Both the position numbers and the translations under genes were made by a program. Below, one piece after another: positions 51,575 through 60,784 of a stretch of DNA of 64,000 bases. The notes beneath the pieces are model-generated. The model was not told where the DNA came from and did no database searches. It saw only the letters and a list, made by a program, of their open reading frames with translations. The stretch is from NCBI RefSeq assembly GCF_040530035.1, contig NZ_JBEWCD010000001.1, positions 496,001-560,000 on the forward strand, read 5' to 3'. The number at the start of each line of letters is the position of its first letter. The stretch's first letter is position 1. This DNA is from Roseibium sp. HPY-6. Its GTDB lineage: Bacteria > Pseudomonadota > Alphaproteobacteria > Rhizobiales > Stappiaceae.

Positions 51575-51903
51575 ATGCTTTTGTTCCTCTCCCCATGCGG
51601 TGCGGAGGCCAGTTTCAGGAAGGTGCGGTCTTCCCGCAAGATGAATTTTTCGCGTTGTGCGAACTCATAGTTCTGTTGCCCGAGAGGATCGGCGGCAAGC
51701 CGGGCGCGATAGGCTTCATAGGCAGCAAGATTTTCAATGGAATAGACACCGTATGCCAGCGTCGTGGATCCTTCATGGGGTGCAAAATAACCGACAAGAT
51801 CCGCTCCGCAGCGGGGAATCGCCTGTCCCCAGTTGCGGGCATATTCTTCAAATGCTGCCTTTTTGGTCGGGTCGATGTGATAGCGAATGAAACAGGTGAT
51901 CAT
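51571..51903 (-). CDS. NIPSNAP family protein
   Basis: Protein of 110 residues with the ferredoxin-like NIPSNAP fold: [40 protein letters not shown], then [20 protein letters not shown] and a C-terminal FLKL strand. Its biochemical function is unknown. It is the first gene of the operon on the minus strand. The start at 51903 is 79 bases from the divergent ArsR-type gene, whose product is the natural repressor candidate. Confidence 0.88.
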   Translation of the reverse strand: MITCFIRYHIDPTKKAAFEEYARNWGQAIPRCGADLVGYFAPHEGSTTLAYGVYSIENLAAYEAYRARLAADPLGQQNYEFAQREKFILREDRTFLKLASAPHGERNKSI

Positions 51904-51982
51904 GCTCCGGTCCTTTTCAGTTGGCCTCTAAGCCTGTTTGTGACATGGTTTTGAACATGAATGCTTCGACAAGGATCGAACT

Positions 51983-52672
51983 ATGAAAGAAGGCCCGGAC
52001 ATTGCCCGTATTGGCGCGCTGATCGGAGACCCGGCACGCGCCAACATCCTGGGTGCGCTTCTGGGCGGCAAGGCGCTCACGGCAACCGAACTTGCGACTG
52101 AAGCCGGGATCACCGGCCAGACCGCGAGCTCGCACCTGAAAAAACTGGTGGACGGCAGCCTTCTTGTTCAAACCAAGCAGGGTCGGCATCGGTACTTCAC
52201 GCTGGCGGGGCCGGAAGTCGCCGCCGTGCTTGAAGCCGTCATGGGATTGGCAGCGCACAAGGGTCACCTACGTGTGCGCACGGGGCCACGGGATCCGGCC
52301 ATGCGCGCCGCGCGCGTGTGTTACGACCACCTCGCCGGCGACATGGCGGTACGGATTTTCGACAGCATGCAGTCGCGCGGTTTTCTGAAAGTCACACAGG
52401 AAAAGAGCGGTCTCGGCCTTACGGAGTGCGGTGAAGCCTTTGTCTGCGACGTCGGGATCGACTTGGAAGGCCTGAAGTCTGCGCGCCGCCCCCTTTGCCG
52501 CGCTTGTCTCGATTGGAGCGAGAGACGAAGCCACCTGGCCGGATCGCTGGGGGCTGCATTCCTTGCAAAGTTCCAGGACGAGGGCTGGATGAGGCGCGAA
52601 AGAGACAGCCGCGTTGTCCAAATCTCGCCAATCGGAAATGAGCGCCTCGTAAAGCTATTCCCCACCCCCTAA
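51983..52672 (+). CDS. ArsR-type winged-helix transcriptional regulator
   Basis: Regulator of 229 residues. The N-terminal winged helix (about 8-80) reads IGDPARANILGALLGGKALT, ATELATEAGITGQTASSHLKK, LVDGSLLVQTKQGRHRYFTL. A larger C-terminal domain (about 95-225) contains a Cys cluster, RRPLCRACLDWSERRSHLAG, which might bind a metal or electrophile. This two-part type is commonly annotated as ArsR/helix-turn-helix 20. It is divergent from the NIPSNAP-ABM-EamA-cupin operon, with an imperfect CATG-based repeat (51943-51959) in the gap. Confidence 0.87.
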   Translation: MKEGPDIARIGALIGDPARANILGALLGGKALTATELATEAGITGQTASSHLKKLVDGSLLVQTKQGRHRYFTLAGPEVAAVLEAVMGLAAHKGHLRVRTGPRDPAMRAARVCYDHLAGDMAVRIFDSMQSRGFLKVTQEKSGLGLTECGEAFVCDVGIDLEGLKSARRPLCRACLDWSERRSHLAGSLGAAFLAKFQDEGWMRRERDSRVVQISPIGNERLVKLFPTP

Positions 52673-52744
52673 ATAGGGATCGACAAACTTTTCTCTTGCC
52701 GGCCACGACAGCTTAAGTTGGCTTCGCAAACTTTTCAGGACTTC

Positions 52745-52760
52745 TTGAGACGTGTCTCAA
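52745..52760. promoter_or_regulatory. Inverted repeat overlapping the MAPEG start codon
   Basis: TTGAGAC-GT-GTCTCAA is a perfect 7+2+7 inverted repeat; the GTG start codon at 52752 lies inside it. It could be an operator or an RNA hairpin that hides the start codon. Both roles are inferred. Confidence 0.35.
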
Positions 52761-53318
52761 CCAAACGAAAACAAGAAATCGACCGCCCTCATCATCAAGG
52801 TCTACCCCGTTGCCCTCATATTGATAAGCCTTGCGCTGAACCTCACTGTTTTCAATGTTGAGGGCAACGCAATCGCTCTGCCGTCGCAAGACGTTCTCGC
52901 GGCACTCGCCGTCGCAAGCCTCATGCTGGTCCTCAACCACACATGGCTGATGACGAGCACCGAATTGACAAGACTGAAATATGATATCCGTGCAACGCCC
53001 GAAGAATGGATGACGAGCGGTCTTTCGAAAGGCGATGTCACTGATACCGGATTTGCTGAGCTGGAAAGGCGCCACAATGCACACAGAAACGCGACGGAGA
53101 ACACGACGCTGTTCGTTTTGCTCGCCTTTCCTTTTGCATTGATATCGCCGTCGGCTCTGGCGGCCAGCGTCTGGCTGGTCGGTTTTGCGATCGGACGGCT
53201 TGGCCACACCTACAGTTTCCTGAGCGGAATGAGCGGTGCACGCGGCTTGTTCATGAGCGTCAGCCTGCTGTCTCTCTACGGTTTGGCCGGACATTTGGCG
53301 CTTGCTGTGCTGCTTTGA
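52752..53318 (+). CDS. MAPEG-family membrane protein
   Basis: Inner-membrane protein of 188 residues with four helices (about 13-31, 48-62, 119-140 and 164-186). The signature ERRHNAHRNATENTTLFVLL resembles the R-x-H-x-N-x-x-E-N motif of the MAPEG superfamily (microsomal GST and eicosanoid-metabolism proteins), which bind glutathione. No acceptor is known. The GTG start lacks a close ribosome site and is embedded in an inverted repeat; ATG codons occur only later. It follows the ArsR-type gene by 79 bases. Confidence 0.78.
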   Translation: MSQPNENKKSTALIIKVYPVALILISLALNLTVFNVEGNAIALPSQDVLAALAVASLMLVLNHTWLMTSTELTRLKYDIRATPEEWMTSGLSKGDVTDTGFAELERRHNAHRNATENTTLFVLLAFPFALISPSALAASVWLVGFAIGRLGHTYSFLSGMSGARGLFMSVSLLSLYGLAGHLALAVLL

Positions 53319-53481
53319 CGAAACCAAACTCACTGGTCACTCGCTGCTCAAGCAATGTGGTGTGACGATTGCGCAGCACCGATCGCATTGCCAACAATAC
53401 ATCCATAGTTCGACCTTAGCCGAAGCATCAACCCGGCAGACCACCTTATGCTTGCGACCTTCGCAAGCATAGGAGATCGGA

Positions 53482-54123
53482 ATGGATCAACTCTCTTTGT
53501 ATTTGCCGGGAATTTTGCTCGCTTACTCGGCTTTTCTTCTGGCAATCATCAGTCCGGGGCCGAATGTCCTTGCCGTCATGGGAGCATCCATGAGTATAAG
53601 CCGAACAGCGGGACTGGCACTTGCGTTCGGGGTGGCAGCGGGGTCGCTCGCATGGGCGACGCTGACTGTCCTTGGGCTTTCGGCAATCGTGGCTGCCTAT
53701 TCAGCCGCTCTCACGGTCATCAAGGTGGCAGGCGGGCTTTATCTGCTTTGGCTCGCGTACAAAGCTTTTCGAGCCGCGCGCTCCAACCAGGATTTCAACA
53801 TCAAGCAGATTGAGGGCAGCCATCGCTCACAACTCGGTTACGCCGCGCAAGGCTTCATCATTCAGATGACCAATCCCAAAGCCGCTCTCGCCTGGATCGC
53901 CATCGTTTCGATCGGCATGCAAAAGGGGGCACCGTTTTGGGTCGGCGGCATCATTGTTGCGGGTACATTCGCTTTATCGTTGCTTATTCACGCACTTTAC
54001 GCGCTTGCCTTCTCCAGCCCTGCCATGGTTGCCCTCTACAGAAGGGCAAGGCGAACCATCCAGACCTTGTTTGGCTGTTTTTTTGCGGCTGCAGGCGCGC
54101 GGCTCCTCATCAGCCGCGACTGA
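53482..54123 (+). CDS. LysE/RhtB-family amino-acid exporter
   Basis: Inner-membrane exporter of 213 residues with about six helices. The N-terminal family signature is ISPGPNVLAVMGASMSISRT, and LGYAAQGFIIQMTNPKAALA matches the second conserved loop (NPK). Members export lysine, homoserine, threonine or related compounds. ATG 53482 has AGGAGA seven bases upstream. A perfect bidirectional terminator begins 18 bases after the stop. Confidence 0.93.
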   Translation: MDQLSLYLPGILLAYSAFLLAIISPGPNVLAVMGASMSISRTAGLALAFGVAAGSLAWATLTVLGLSAIVAAYSAALTVIKVAGGLYLLWLAYKAFRAARSNQDFNIKQIEGSHRSQLGYAAQGFIIQMTNPKAALAWIAIVSIGMQKGAPFWVGGIIVAGTFALSLLIHALYALAFSSPAMVALYRRARRTIQTLFGCFFAAAGARLLISRD

Positions 54124-54141
54124 CAGCTTAGTCCAAAACAC

Positions 54142-54169
54142 AAAAAACCCGGCTTTCGCCGGGTTTTTT
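54142..54169. terminator. Strong bidirectional intrinsic terminator
   Basis: AAAAAA-CCCGGC-TTTC-GCCGGG-TTTTTT: a six-pair GC stem flanked by six A and six T residues, so it works in both directions. It follows the lysE-type gene on the plus strand and the 44-residue small gene on the minus strand (stop 54265). Confidence 0.93.
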
Positions 54170-54264
54170 AGGAGGGTGGCAGATGCCTGGGGGCAATTCA
54201 GCATCTGATTGTCCGATTTTGTCGTTTTTGTTGGGGTCTTCGGGAGAGACCCGTTTCAAAAGCC

Positions 54265-54399
54265 TTACGCAGGCTCTTGCTTCCGGGGGATTGCCTCCCG
54301 CCAGGAGCGGTAAAGCCGCTGAGGCAGCCATGCGAGGCGATCCCGGTTGTAGTCCCGTCTTTGTCTAACCAGAAAAATTCTGGCTACGTGCACAGTCAT
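54265..54399 (-). CDS. Small basic protein (44 residues), own promoter likely
   Basis: The frame is headed by ATG 54399 with GGAG six bases upstream, one of the best ribosome sites in the window. The product starts MTVHVARIFLVRQRR and is Arg/Trp-rich (NRDRLAWLPQRLYRSWREAI). I know no matching family. A promoter-like TTGTAA/TATTAT pair lies upstream and a strong terminator downstream, so this looks like a complete transcription unit in the 493-base gap between lysE and metH. A longer in-frame start at 54522 is less convincing. Confidence 0.5.
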   Translation of the reverse strand: MTVHVARIFLVRQRRDYNRDRLAWLPQRLYRSWREAIPRKQEPA

Positions 54400-54451
54400 T
54401 TTTTTCTCCTTCAGGACGTCGAAGCGTTGCCGCGTCCCTTCTGTAAAATAA

Positions 54452-54479
54452 ATAATAGCGCACTGCGTGCACTTTACAA
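54452..54479 (-). promoter_or_regulatory. Promoter-like element with AAGTGCAC direct repeats
   Basis: On the minus strand TTGTAA (54479-54474), a spacer of 16 bases and TATTAT (54457-54452) resemble a sigma-70 promoter for the 44-residue gene. AAGTGCAC occurs twice, at a period of 15 bases, across and just upstream of the -35 element (about 54467-54489), a possible activator site. Function is inferred. Confidence 0.45.
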
Positions 54480-54617
54480 GAGTGCACTTGGTGCATTTTT
54501 GCAGAAATTTGCGAGGAAACACCTAGGTCACTCAGTTTATTCACAAAAATGGGGTGTCCCCCTGTGGAGATTCCACAGGAGGTTGGTAAACACTTGGTAA
54601 ATTTCAGGAGATTTCGG

Positions 54618-57600
54618 CTATTCAGCAGCCACCAGTCGAGCCGGATCGTAGTTGAGAATCGGTGCCAGCCAGCGCTCGGCCAGGGCAACATCCCAGCCCT
54701 TTCGCGCCGCATAGTCTTCAATCTGATCCTTCTCGATCTTGCCAACGCCGAAGTAGTGGCTGTCCGGATGCGCGAAATAAAGACCTGAAACGGAAGATCC
54801 CGGCAGCATCGCCTTGCTTTCGGTCAGCTGGATGCCCGTGTGACGTTCAGCATCAAGCAAACGGAAAAGCGTATCCTTTTCGGTGTGGTCCGGTTGCGCC
54901 GGATAACCTGGTGCAGGACGGATGCCCTGATAGCGTTCGCCGATGATGTCCTCGGTGGAAAGGGTCTCATCAGCCGCATAACCCCAGATGTCCTTCCGAA
55001 CGATTTCATGCAGCTTTTCCGCAAACGCCTCGGCGAGCCGATCCGCAAGTGCTTGGGAAAGGATCTTGTTGTAGTCGTCCCCTTCCCTTGCATATCGGGC
55101 TGCAAGCTCATCTTCACCATGTCCTGATGTGACCGCAAATCCGCCGACCCAGTCCTGGACCCCACTCTCAAGAGGCGCAACAAAGTCGCTCATCGCAACA
55201 TTTGCACGCCCGCCGGCTGATCGGGACATCTGCTGGCGAAGCGTGTGGAACGTTGCCAGCTCGTCAGTGCGGCTTTCGTCGGTGAAGAGGCGGATATCGT
55301 CGCCAACTGCATTGGCCGGCCAGATACTGGCAACACCACGTGCCGTCAGAAGTTTTTTCTCCACGATCTCGTCCAGCATGCGGCGCGCATCGTCATAAAG
55401 CGCTTTTGCCGCCGGCCCGTACCTGTTGTCCGTCAGAACGGCCGGATACCGTCCCTTGATTTCCCAGGTGGCAAAGAACGGTGTCCAGTCGATCACCGGA
55501 ACCAGATCTTCCAGCGGGAAGTCGTCGAATACCGTCGTCCCCGTTTTGAGCGGACCAACGGGTTGCTTGCCGTCAAAGTCGCATTTGAAGGCATTCTCGC
55601 GAGCCTTTGCGATCGAGGTGCGCTGCTGATCGCCACGGCTTGCCGCATGCTTTTCGGCAACGTCGGCATACTCGGCCCGCACATCTGCGAAATAAGGCGC
55701 GCGCCCGCCTTCACTCATCAACTTCGTTGCAACACCCACCGCGCGACCGGCATCCGTTACATAGATTGCCTGTCCGCGCTCGTAATTCGGGTGGATCTTG
55801 ACTGCCGTATGGATCTTGGACGTCGTCGCACCGCCGATCAGAAGCGGAAGATCCATATTCTCGCGCTCAAGCTCGGCAGCCACATGGCACATCTCGTCCA
55901 GAGACGGCGTGATCAGCCCGCTGAGGCCGATCATGTCGACCTTTTCCGTTTTCGCGGTTTCCAGAATCTTCGCCGCAGGAACCATGACACCTAGGTCGAT
56001 GACTTCGAAATTGTTGCACTGGAGAACGACACCGACGATGTTCTTGCCGATGTCGTGGACATCGCCCTTCACCGTCGCCATCAGGATTTTACCGGCCGAA
56101 GACTGGCCCGTCAGACCCTGTTCTTCCTTTTCCTTCTCCATGAAAGGCATCAGATAGGCGACGGCCTTTTTCATCACGCGCGCGGATTTCACCACTTGCG
56201 GCAGGAACATCTGTCCGGAGCCGAAGAGGTCGCCGACCACGTTCATGCCGTCCATCAAAGGCCCTTCAATCACATGAAGCGGCCTGTCGAACGCCTGGCG
56301 GGCTTCCTCCGTGTCCTCCACGACAAAATCGTCGATCCCGTGAACAAGGGCATGTTCCAGTCGCTTGGCAACGCCCCAAGTGCGCCAGGTGAGATCAGCC
56401 TCTTTCTTCTTGCCGCCCTCGCCTTTCCAGCGCTCCGCTGCTTCCAGCATCCGGTCGGTCGCGTCATCGCGCCGGTTCAGAACGACATCTTCACAGTGGT
56501 CGCGCAGATCCGCATCGAGATCGTTATAGACCGCGAGCTGACCGGCATTGACGATCGCCATGTCCATGCCCTGCTGGATGGCATGATAGAGGAACACGGA
56601 GTGCATCGCCTCGCGCACGGCCTCGTTGCCGCGGAAGGAGAAGGACAGGTTCGAAACGCCGCCCGAGACATGCGCATGCGGCAGGTTTTCACGGATCCAG
56701 CCCGTCGCCTCGATGAAGTCGACACCGTAATTGTTGTGCTCCTCGATGCCGGTCGCAACCGCGAAGATGTTCGGATCGAAGATGATATCCTCAGGCGGGA
56801 ACCCGACTGTTTCAGTCAAAACCTTATAGGACCGCGCGCATATCTCGGTCTTGCGAGCAAGCGTGTCGGCCTGGCCCGTTTCGTCAAAAGCCATCACCAC
56901 GACCGCCGCACCGTAACGGCGGATCAGTTTTGCCTGTTCGACAAAGGCCTCTTCACCTTCCTTGAGAGAGATTGAGTTGACGACACCCTTGCCCTGAATG
57001 CACTTGAGACCAGCCTCGATCACTGTCCACTTGGAACTGTCGATCATGACCGGAACACGGGCAATGTCCGGTTCTGCAGCAACCAGATTGAGGAACGTCA
57101 CCATGGCCTCTTCGGAATCAAGCAGGCCTTCGTCCATGTTCACATCAATGATCTGGGCGCCGTTTTCGACCTGCTGACGGGCGACATCAAGCGCGGTCGC
57201 GTAGTCGTCTTCCTTGATCAGGCGGCGAAAGCGGGCTGAACCGGTCACGTTCGTACGCTCACCGATGTTGACGAAATTGGTCTCCTTGGTCAGCACGAAC
57301 GGCTCAAGGCCTGACAGCCGCATATGACGGTCGACCTCCGGGATAGCGCGCGGCGCCTTGTCGGCCACCGCATCCGCGATCGCCCGGATATGCGCCGGTG
57401 TCGTGCCGCAACAGCCGCCAACGACATTTACAAGACCGGCGGAGGCAAATTCCTCGATCAGCCCGGCCATGTGTTCGGGGCTCTCGTCATATTCGCCGAA
57501 CTCGTTTGGCAACCCCGCGTTCGGATAAGCGCATACCAGCGTGTCCGCCACGCGGCTGAGCTCATCCACATGAGCACGCATTTCCTTTGCCCCAAGAGCG

Positions 57601-58346
57601 CAGTTCAATCCGACAGTAAGCGGGTCCGCATGGCGAACCGAGTTCCAGAACGCTTCGGGTGTCTGGCCGGAGAGCGTGCGTCCGGACAGATCCGTGATCG
57701 TCCCGGAAATCATCACGGGCCGGATCTTGCCTGTTTCCTCAAAGACCTCGTCAATGGCAAACAGAGCCGCCTTGGCGTTGAGCGTATCGAAAATCGTCTC
57801 GACCAGGAGAATGTCTGCGCCTCCGGCGATCAGACCGCGTACGGCTTCTGCATAGGCAATGCGCAGATCATCGAACGAAACGGCACGATATCCGGGATTG
57901 TTGACGTCAGGCGAAATCGATGCGGTCCGGTTTGTCGGACCGAGCGCGCCTGCAACAAAACGAGGCCGGGACGGATCTTGCGCGGTGACCTGGTCACAGG
58001 CTTCCCGCGCGAGCTTCGCGCTCTCGTAGTTGAGCTCATAAGCGAGCTCTTCCATGCCATAGTCGGCCTGCGCAATGGTGGTGGATGAAAATGTATTTGT
58101 CTCAAGGATATCGGCCCCTGCATTCAGGTAGTCGACATGGATCTTTCTGATTGCGTCCGGCTGGGTAAGGCTCAGGAGGTCATTGTTTCCCTTCACATCG
58201 CTCGGCCAGTCGGCAAAGCGATCGCCGCGGTAACCGGCTTCATCCAGCTTCAGGTCCTGGATCTCGGTGCCCATGGCTCCGTCAAGAATGAGGATACGGG
58301 ACTTGGCGAGGTCACGAAGGCGCTCGAAGGCGTCGGACTTGATCAC
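54618..58346 (-). CDS. metH: Cobalamin-dependent methionine synthase
   Basis: Full-length MetH of 1242 residues, transferring a methyl group from 5-methyltetrahydrofolate to homocysteine. Modules in order: homocysteine domain (about 10-330; [11 protein letters not shown], zinc cysteines at VGLNCALGA and [10 protein letters not shown]), folate domain (about 355-620; [14 protein letters not shown]), cobalamin cap and B12 domain with H764 in [10 protein letters not shown], and the C-terminal SAM-binding reactivation domain ([12 protein letters not shown]). The GTG start follows GGAAGGA. It lies 201 bases downstream of metF on the same strand and is probably controlled by the SahR-type regulator. 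Confidence 0.97.
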   Translation of the reverse strand: MIKSDAFERLRDLAKSRILILDGAMGTEIQDLKLDEAGYRGDRFADWPSDVKGNNDLLSLTQPDAIRKIHVDYLNAGADILETNTFSSTTIAQADYGMEELAYELNYESAKLAREACDQVTAQDPSRPRFVAGALGPTNRTASISPDVNNPGYRAVSFDDLRIAYAEAVRGLIAGGADILLVETIFDTLNAKAALFAIDEVFEETGKIRPVMISGTITDLSGRTLSGQTPEAFWNSVRHADPLTVGLNCALGAKEMRAHVDELSRVADTLVCAYPNAGLPNEFGEYDESPEHMAGLIEEFASAGLVNVVGGCCGTTPAHIRAIADAVADKAPRAIPEVDRHMRLSGLEPFVLTKETNFVNIGERTNVTGSARFRRLIKEDDYATALDVARQQVENGAQIIDVNMDEGLLDSEEAMVTFLNLVAAEPDIARVPVMIDSSKWTVIEAGLKCIQGKGVVNSISLKEGEEAFVEQAKLIRRYGAAVVVMAFDETGQADTLARKTEICARSYKVLTETVGFPPEDIIFDPNIFAVATGIEEHNNYGVDFIEATGWIRENLPHAHVSGGVSNLSFSFRGNEAVREAMHSVFLYHAIQQGMDMAIVNAGQLAVYNDLDADLRDHCEDVVLNRRDDATDRMLEAAERWKGEGGKKKEADLTWRTWGVAKRLEHALVHGIDDFVVEDTEEARQAFDRPLHVIEGPLMDGMNVVGDLFGSGQMFLPQVVKSARVMKKAVAYLMPFMEKEKEEQGLTGQSSAGKILMATVKGDVHDIGKNIVGVVLQCNNFEVIDLGVMVPAAKILETAKTEKVDMIGLSGLITPSLDEMCHVAAELERENMDLPLLIGGATTSKIHTAVKIHPNYERGQAIYVTDAGRAVGVATKLMSEGGRAPYFADVRAEYADVAEKHAASRGDQQRTSIAKARENAFKCDFDGKQPVGPLKTGTTVFDDFPLEDLVPVIDWTPFFATWEIKGRYPAVLTDNRYGPAAKALYDDARRMLDEIVEKKLLTARGVASIWPANAVGDDIRLFTDESRTDELATFHTLRQQMSRSAGGRANVAMSDFVAPLESGVQDWVGGFAVTSGHGEDELAARYAREGDDYNKILSQALADRLAEAFAEKLHEIVRKDIWGYAADETLSTEDIIGERYQGIRPAPGYPAQPDHTEKDTLFRLLDAERHTGIQLTESKAMLPGSSVSGLYFAHPDSHYFGVGKIEKDQIEDYAARKGWDVALAERWLAPILNYDPARLVAAE

Positions 58347-58396
58347 GGGTACTTCCTTCCAGAGGATCCTGAGTACATTTGAGGCACGTCACGAAA

Positions 58397-58527
58397 GTGC
58401 CTGAGAAGTCATTTTGTCGGCGATCGGGTGCGTTGCTGGCGCGGCGCGCCCAACTTCGATCCGGTCTCATCCTGCTCGCCTTTCGCAAAGCCCCGTTCCC
58501 ACGTCCCTTGCCAACAAACAAAGGGAC
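58397..58527 (-). other. metF-metH intergenic hairpins
   Basis: The 201-base space between metF and metH has a stem GTCCCTT (58503-58509) / AAGGGAC (58521-58527) just after the metF stop. A second stem, AGGCAC (58382-58387) / GTGCCT (58397-58402), lies just before metH. Neither has a clear T run. They could be an attenuator or RNA-stability elements. I do not recognise a SAM, SAH or cobalamin riboswitch here. Confidence 0.3.
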
Positions 58528-58547
58528 TTGGGCAGAAGCATTTTGCG

Positions 58548-59459
58548 TCAGGCTGCGAGGTTTTCCGGTGCCTGCTGACCCATGCCGAGCATGTGGCAGA
58601 TGGCATAGGTCAGATCCGCACGGTTCATGGTGTAGAAATGAAAGTCGTTGATGCCGCGATCGACAAGGTCCATGACCTGCTCGCAGGCAATCGACACGCC
58701 GACGAGTTTCCGGGTTTCCGGATCATTGTGGAGGCCTGCAAACCGGCGCGCGAGCCATTGCGGGATGCTGGTTCCGCATTTGGCGGAAAACACCATCGTC
58801 TGTTCAAAATTGTGGATCGGCAGAATGCCCGGCACGACGGGGATATTGATGCCGGCGGCGGCGATCCGGTCCAGATATTCGTCGAAAATGTCGTTGTCGA
58901 AGAAGTATTGGGTGATGATCCGGTCGGCACCGGCATCGACCTTGCGCTTCAGATTATCGATCTCACTCTGCCAGCTGCCACTCTCCGGGTGCTTCTCGGG
59001 ATAGCCGGAAACCGAGATGTCGAAATCGGCGATCTTCTTGATCCCGGCAACGAGGTCGGAGGCGTACGGGTATCCGTTGTTATGCGGCGTATACCGGGAA
59101 CCGATCCCCTCAAGCGGGTCGCCGCGCAATGCAACCAGGTGACGAACACCCAGGTTCCAGTAGTCTCTGACAATCTCGTCGACCTCACTTTGCGAAGCGC
59201 CCACGCAGGTCAGGTGCGCAGCGGGCAACAAATCGGTTTCGTTCAAAATCCGCTCGACGGTCTTGTGGGTCCGCTCCCGTGTTGATCCGCCTGCACCGTA
59301 AGTTACAGACACGAAGGACGGACCGAGCGCTTCCAGACGTTTGACTGTGGTCCAGAGCGTCTCTGCCATCTTGTCCGATTTCGGCGGAAAGAACTCGAAT
59401 GACGCCGTAATTGGCGAAGGAGCAGCCTGGTGGGAGCGGCGGGAAGAAAATTCAGTCAT
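58548..59459 (-). CDS. metF: Methylenetetrahydrofolate reductase
   Basis: Flavoprotein of 303 residues that reduces 5,10-methylene-THF to 5-methyl-THF, the methyl donor for MetH. FEFFPPKSD is the N-terminal barrel motif with the catalytic Glu; SVTYGAGGSTRERT, HLTCVGASQ, LRGDP (folate/FAD Asp) and ITQYFFDNDIF are all typical. The start is at ATG 59459, one base after the stop of the regulator gene, so it is cotranscribed and coupled. ATG 59459 opens MTEFSSRRSHQ, and the longer frame inside the regulator gene is not needed. Confidence 0.96.
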   Translation of the reverse strand: MTEFSSRRSHQAAPSPITASFEFFPPKSDKMAETLWTTVKRLEALGPSFVSVTYGAGGSTRERTHKTVERILNETDLLPAAHLTCVGASQSEVDEIVRDYWNLGVRHLVALRGDPLEGIGSRYTPHNNGYPYASDLVAGIKKIADFDISVSGYPEKHPESGSWQSEIDNLKRKVDAGADRIITQYFFDNDIFDEYLDRIAAAGINIPVVPGILPIHNFEQTMVFSAKCGTSIPQWLARRFAGLHNDPETRKLVGVSIACEQVMDLVDRGINDFHFYTMNRADLTYAICHMLGMGQQAPENLAA

Positions 59460-59460
59460 G

Positions 59461-60471
59461 TCAGGCGACCTCTCGGGACGTGTCGCGCGCGGGCCAATCG
59501 GTGACGATGCGGCGATCACGGGCAAGCCAAAGTGTAACGGTTAGGTTGTTTTCGGTGTCGTCTCCCGGAACAAGGTCTGTAACCTGCTCCAGATCAAGTT
59601 CAAGCGCGTCCAGCCAGCGCTCCATTTGGTCGTGCGCGAAGCCCAGCCGGCGATGAGCGTGGCTTTCGCGCAGGAACTCCAGCTCATGAGGCGCAAAATC
59701 GACAATCATCAGGCGTCCACCCGGACGCAGGGCGCGTGTCGCCTCGGCGAGCGCGCGTGAAGGATCATCGAGGAAGTGCAGAACCTGGTGGATGGCAACG
59801 ACATCAAACGATCTCGGCGGAACGTTCAGCGCGTAGACATCGCCGTGACGGACTTGCGCGCTGGTCAGGTTGGCCCGGGCAAGGTTCGCGCGCGCAACAG
59901 CCAGCATGTCGTGGGAGGCATCAACACCAAGCGCGGAAGTGTACTGGCCGGAAAAGACCTCCAGCAGGCGACCGGTTCCCGTTCCCAGATCCAGGAAAGA
60001 CTGGAAGGGCTTGTCTCCAAGCGCTGAGCGCATTGCCCTTTCCACATCCTCTTCTGCCACGTGGAGCGACCGTTCCCGGTCCCATGTAAGAGCGCGCGCA
60101 GCAAAGTAGGCGGCTGCCTCTTCCGCCTTGGCTTTCCGGATCGCGCGAAACCGTTCCTGATCCGCCGCCAGAACCGGATCTTCCTTTGAAATGCGTTCAA
60201 CAAGCCCCCTGGCAAGCTGCCCTTCAGGACCTTCGGCGAGACGGTAATAAACCCAGGATCCCTCCGGAAACCTGCGGATGAGATCGGCTTCGGCGAGAAG
60301 CTTTAAATGACGGGAAATGCGCGGTTGGCTTTGACCGAGGATCGCGGTTGCGTCTTTCACGGTGAGCTCGCTTTCGGCCAGCAAGGCGATGAGCCTGAGA
60401 CGTGTCGCCTCGCCGACGGCACGAAGGGCGGCAAGTGTGTCTTCTACGGAAAGGGTCGGGTCGTCGGTCAT
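59461..60471 (-). CDS. sahR: SahR-type ArsR regulator with methyltransferase-fold sensor domain
   Basis: Regulator of 336 residues. An N-terminal ArsR helix-turn-helix (about 12-80; VGEATRLRLIALLAESELT, ATAILGQSQPRISRHLKLLA) is joined to a SAM-methyltransferase fold (about 155-260; FLDLGTGTGRLLEVF, LGVDASHDMLAVARANLA, VVAIHQVLHFLDD). This architecture and the adjacent metF-metH match SahR, the S-adenosylhomocysteine-responsive repressor of methionine-cycle genes in proteobacteria (Novichkov and colleagues, from memory). A perfect palindrome lies 35 bases upstream of the start, fitting autoregulation of the operon. Confidence 0.9.
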   Translation of the reverse strand: MTDDPTLSVEDTLAALRAVGEATRLRLIALLAESELTVKDATAILGQSQPRISRHLKLLAEADLIRRFPEGSWVYYRLAEGPEGQLARGLVERISKEDPVLAADQERFRAIRKAKAEEAAAYFAARALTWDRERSLHVAEEDVERAMRSALGDKPFQSFLDLGTGTGRLLEVFSGQYTSALGVDASHDMLAVARANLARANLTSAQVRHGDVYALNVPPRSFDVVAIHQVLHFLDDPSRALAEATRALRPGGRLMIVDFAPHELEFLRESHAHRRLGFAHDQMERWLDALELDLEQVTDLVPGDDTENNLTVTLWLARDRRIVTDWPARDTSREVA

Positions 60472-60505
60472 TCAGCGTCGCTTCGGCCTGCAGGACATCA
60501 ATGTC

Positions 60506-60527
60506 GATATAAAGATATCTTTATATC
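60506..60527. promoter_or_regulatory. SahR operator: perfect 22-bp palindrome
   Basis: The half-site GATATAAAGAT is followed immediately by its exact complement, giving a perfect 22-base palindrome, 34 bases upstream of the sahR start on the minus strand. It agrees with AT-rich SahR sites as I recall them. It probably controls sahR-metF-metH; it is also 257 bases upstream of the divergent KAP gene. Confidence 0.8.
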
Positions 60528-60784
60528 AATGTTATTCAAGATGCAAGCAACAGAAACATTTGCGACATGGATTTGTGAAAATACGGTGCCCAAGCGGTAA
60601 AGACGCGACCTCAGGTATCAGTCTTACATTTGACACACGGCCGATATGCAACGACACTCCCCTAATTTACGCAACGTTATTTATTGTTCTCGACCGCCAA
60701 GGCAGGCTTGAAGCGTTTTTTTAGAACCGGTAACCGCCAAGCAACTCGTCGCCTGAACCGTCGATTTCTATTGGGGACGTTTCA

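Noticed and set aside
54183..54368. 61-codon plus-strand frame just after the lysE terminator
   Set aside because: It overlaps the better-supported minus-strand 44-codon gene. It has an AGGAGG-like site, but the composition is random and its start lies just after a strong terminator.
55245..58088. Several plus-strand open frames of 250-310 codons opposite metH
   Set aside because: All lie within the conserved MetH modules and show no family features or ribosome sites.
58347..58547. Possible SAM, SAH or cobalamin riboswitch before metH
   Set aside because: No conserved core sequence of those classes is visible; only generic hairpins. Control by the SahR-type operator explains the operon better.
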